This document shows, piece by piece, positions 14,303 through 17,248 of a stretch of 17,248 nt of DNA. The translations under genes were made by a program, and so were the position numbers. The notes beneath the pieces are model-generated. The model had not been told where the DNA came from, did not search any database, and saw only the letters and a list, made by a program, of their open reading frames with translations. The stretch comes from Deltaproteobacteria bacterium (GTDB lineage: Bacteria > Myxococcota_A > UBA9160 > SMWR01), in contig JAFDAW010000117.1 of the NCBI GenBank assembly GCA_019313605.1, positions 1-17,248 on the forward strand, given 5' to 3'. Every line of letters starts with the position of its first letter. The first letter of the stretch is position 1.

Positions 14303-15703
14303 CTATTCGAGATAGCCGAGCGCCTTGAGCTGCTGGAGAACTTCGTCCGTCGGTGCCTCGGTGGCTTCCCGCAATCCGAGGCTATCGCGGACGAATGCGT
14401 TGTCCCGGCTAACCCGCGCCATTTCCTTCCGTAGAGCATCCAGCTCGATCGCTGAATCATCCGGGGCGCGCTCGATCTCGGAGAGACGAAGATCGCGCCG
14501 CTCTTCGGGATCCCGGCGCAGGTCATAGAACTCCTCGTGCCCGCTCGTCAACATCAGTTTCCGGTCGCGCCGGATCAATGCCATTCTCTCCCCGATAGGA
14601 AACTCGCTGAAAACCGGCCGTGCGTTTCCCGCCCGGTCGATGCGATCGAACAGCGCGCGACCCTGGAACTGGGCTTCGGCTGGAATCGACAGCATTTCGA
14701 GGATCGTCGGCGCGAGATCGATCAAGCTCACGCGCTCGGCAATTCGCTCGCCGCCGGTCCGGTCCGGATGCCGAATGATCAACGGCACGTGCAGGATCTC
14801 GTCGTAGAGTTGACTGTGCGTGAACATTCCGTGTTGACCAAATTCCTCCCCGTGATCGGAGAGGATGATCACGATCGTTCTCGGCGCGTGGCGATCGATC
14901 GCGCTCAGCAGATCGACGAGATTCTCATCCATCTCCGCGATCACCCCGTCGTACAGAGAGACGACGTGAGCAACTTCATCGGGGTCACTCTTATCGACCT
15001 GACTCCAGAAGGTTGTCGAGTAGTCGATCCATTCCGTCGATTCAGCCATCTTCATGAGTGATTCCATGTCGTGAACAATCGGGCCGCTGTAGTCCGAATC
15101 AAAGCGGCGGTCGTATGGAGGCGTCGGCGTGTATGGGTCGTGGACCCGGTAGGTGTGGAAGAAGAGAAAGAACTTGCCCTTCTTCCCATTCTTCCAAAGC
15201 CATTCCTCGGCCCTTCGCTGCTCACCCTGGTGGTACTCATCAAATCCCCTGCCGAATCCAAATTGGCCATCGACGTAACCGCCACCGTGGAATCCGGCGG
15301 TGGTGTAGCCATCCTGCTTGAGAACCTCGGAAAGAGTCCGAACCTCACTGTCGAGTACGTGAAGCTTGTCGGGATCTTTGATGGTGAAGACCCCATGGAC
15401 GGACGGATAGAGTGATGTGAACATCGACATGTGCGATTCGGGCGTCTTGGGTGCCGTGCTATACGCGTTCTCGAAGACAATCGCGCTTTCCGCGTAGCGA
15501 TCGAGGTTCGGGCTGGTGTTTCGCGAATAACCGTATAGTCCGAGATGATCTGCGGCCAGCGTATCGATCGAGATGAGCACAACGTTGAACGGATCGGAAT
15601 CGGAATCGGCGAGGCGATGATCGGCGCTGCACCCGACGAACGCAGCGAACCAAACCCCAAAGAGAAACATTTTGGCTACGACGCGCACATTCTTTCCCTT
15701 CAT
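14303..15703 (-). CDS. Sulfatase/alkaline-phosphatase-superfamily lipoprotein
   Basis: A 466-residue predicted lipoprotein from ATG 15703; the frame is open to ATG 15805, but only the later start puts a lipoprotein signal at the N-terminus (MKGKNVRVVAKMFLFGVWFAAFVGC, lipidation at C25). The sulfatase fold is clear: FNVVLISIDTLAADHLGLYGY with metal-ligand D47, NTSPNLDRYAESAIVFENAYS, HTYRVHDPYTP (H188), and the second metal site LSDHGEEFGQHG (D283/H284). The nucleophile motif is APKTPESHMSMFTSLYP, with Thr87 where true arylsulfatases have the formylglycine Cys or Ser of CxPSR, so sulfate-ester hydrolysis by the usual mechanism is doubtful. Thr-nucleophile relatives include LtaS- and EptA-type phospho-transferases. 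The C-terminus DEVLQQLKALGYLE is a common ending of this family. It probably acts in the periplasm. No sulfatase-maturase gene is nearby. It is flanked by two ettA 3' ends. Confidence 0.85.
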   Translation of the reverse strand: MKGKNVRVVAKMFLFGVWFAAFVGCSADHRLADSDSDPFNVVLISIDTLAADHLGLYGYSRNTSPNLDRYAESAIVFENAYSTAPKTPESHMSMFTSLYPSVHGVFTIKDPDKLHVLDSEVRTLSEVLKQDGYTTAGFHGGGYVDGQFGFGRGFDEYHQGEQRRAEEWLWKNGKKGKFFLFFHTYRVHDPYTPTPPYDRRFDSDYSGPIVHDMESLMKMAESTEWIDYSTTFWSQVDKSDPDEVAHVVSLYDGVIAEMDENLVDLLSAIDRHAPRTIVIILSDHGEEFGQHGMFTHSQLYDEILHVPLIIRHPDRTGGERIAERVSLIDLAPTILEMLSIPAEAQFQGRALFDRIDRAGNARPVFSEFPIGERMALIRRDRKLMLTSGHEEFYDLRRDPEERRDLRLSEIERAPDDSAIELDALRKEMARVSRDNAFVRDSLGLREATEAPTDEVLQQLKALGYLE

Positions 15704-15891
15704 TCGATGGACCGTGCGGTCTTCGATCTCACGGGGAAGAGTACCACTCGCGACATCACCGACCCTTGATATCGCGCCCCACAGGTCGGCGAAGGAGTGT
15801 TCCATGCGAGTCGTTTCGTCAATTTAATCGACCAACTTGACTCGATGACCCGCTCACCGAGAGGCTCCCGTTCGACGGACGGCGCTGCTGG

Positions 15892-17248
<1,357 letters not shown>

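Noticed and set aside
15704..15805. Sulfatase start at ATG 15805
   Set aside because: It would bury the lipoprotein signal 34 residues inside the protein; neither start has a strong ribosome site, so the signal peptide decides for ATG 15703.

Overview
The window is GC-rich, densely coding DNA from a Gram-negative bacterium. Signal peptides, lipoprotein signals, LL-diaminopimelate aminotransferase, a FAD-type aerobic GlpD, a PAS hybrid kinase, a long TPR lipoprotein and a sulfatase-fold lipoprotein together suggest an uncultured deltaproteobacterial/Myxococcota-like lineage. That placement is inference; no marker gene here settles it.

Layout. 1-220: tail of a TPR protein. 294-2216: dapL, then a ClpP-type protease gene with a 4-bp tandem duplication that splits it into two frames. 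2272-3921: a hybrid histidine kinase on the minus strand, convergent with clpP, whose 5' end has no start codon in frame. 4187-4260: tRNA-Gln(TTG), followed by a small exported BamE/DUF3192-like protein (4284-4862), convergent with a PNPOx-fold flavoprotein (4915-5532, minus). 5791-7491: aerobic glycerol-3-phosphate dehydrogenase (minus), divergent from a small cytosolic protein with a TTG start (7749-8126). 8127-8518: a convergent intergenic region holding two 74-nt perfect hairpins. 8519-10235: typA/bipA (minus) with two apparent deletions, one shifting the frame. 10587-13262: a lipoprotein with about 19 kinesin-light-chain-type TPRs. 13284-14042: a secreted cysteine-rich protein (minus). 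14303-15703: a sulfatase/alkaline-phosphatase-superfamily lipoprotein (minus). 15892-17248: ettA (minus), running off the window. A stray 3' end of a second, diverged ettA lies at 14171-14272, so the sulfatase gene sits between two ettA tails.

The genes are mostly housekeeping (lysine/peptidoglycan precursor synthesis, proteolysis, glycerol-phosphate oxidation, two translation-factor ATPase/GTPase genes) mixed with envelope proteins. They do not form one pathway. Most are separated by convergent or divergent junctions, so operons are short.

The most unusual signals are: (1) two hairpins of identical architecture (26-bp perfect stem, 22-nt apex) in opposite orientation, with near-identical apices but stems of different sequence, which suggests a repeat or structured-RNA family; (2) the second ettA 3' end, which differs from the resident copy only by synonymous changes over its last 17 codons and suggests DNA exchange at the end of ettA; (3) reading-frame damage in clpP, typA and probably the kinase gene within 9 kb, which is either real decay or a sequence-quality problem.
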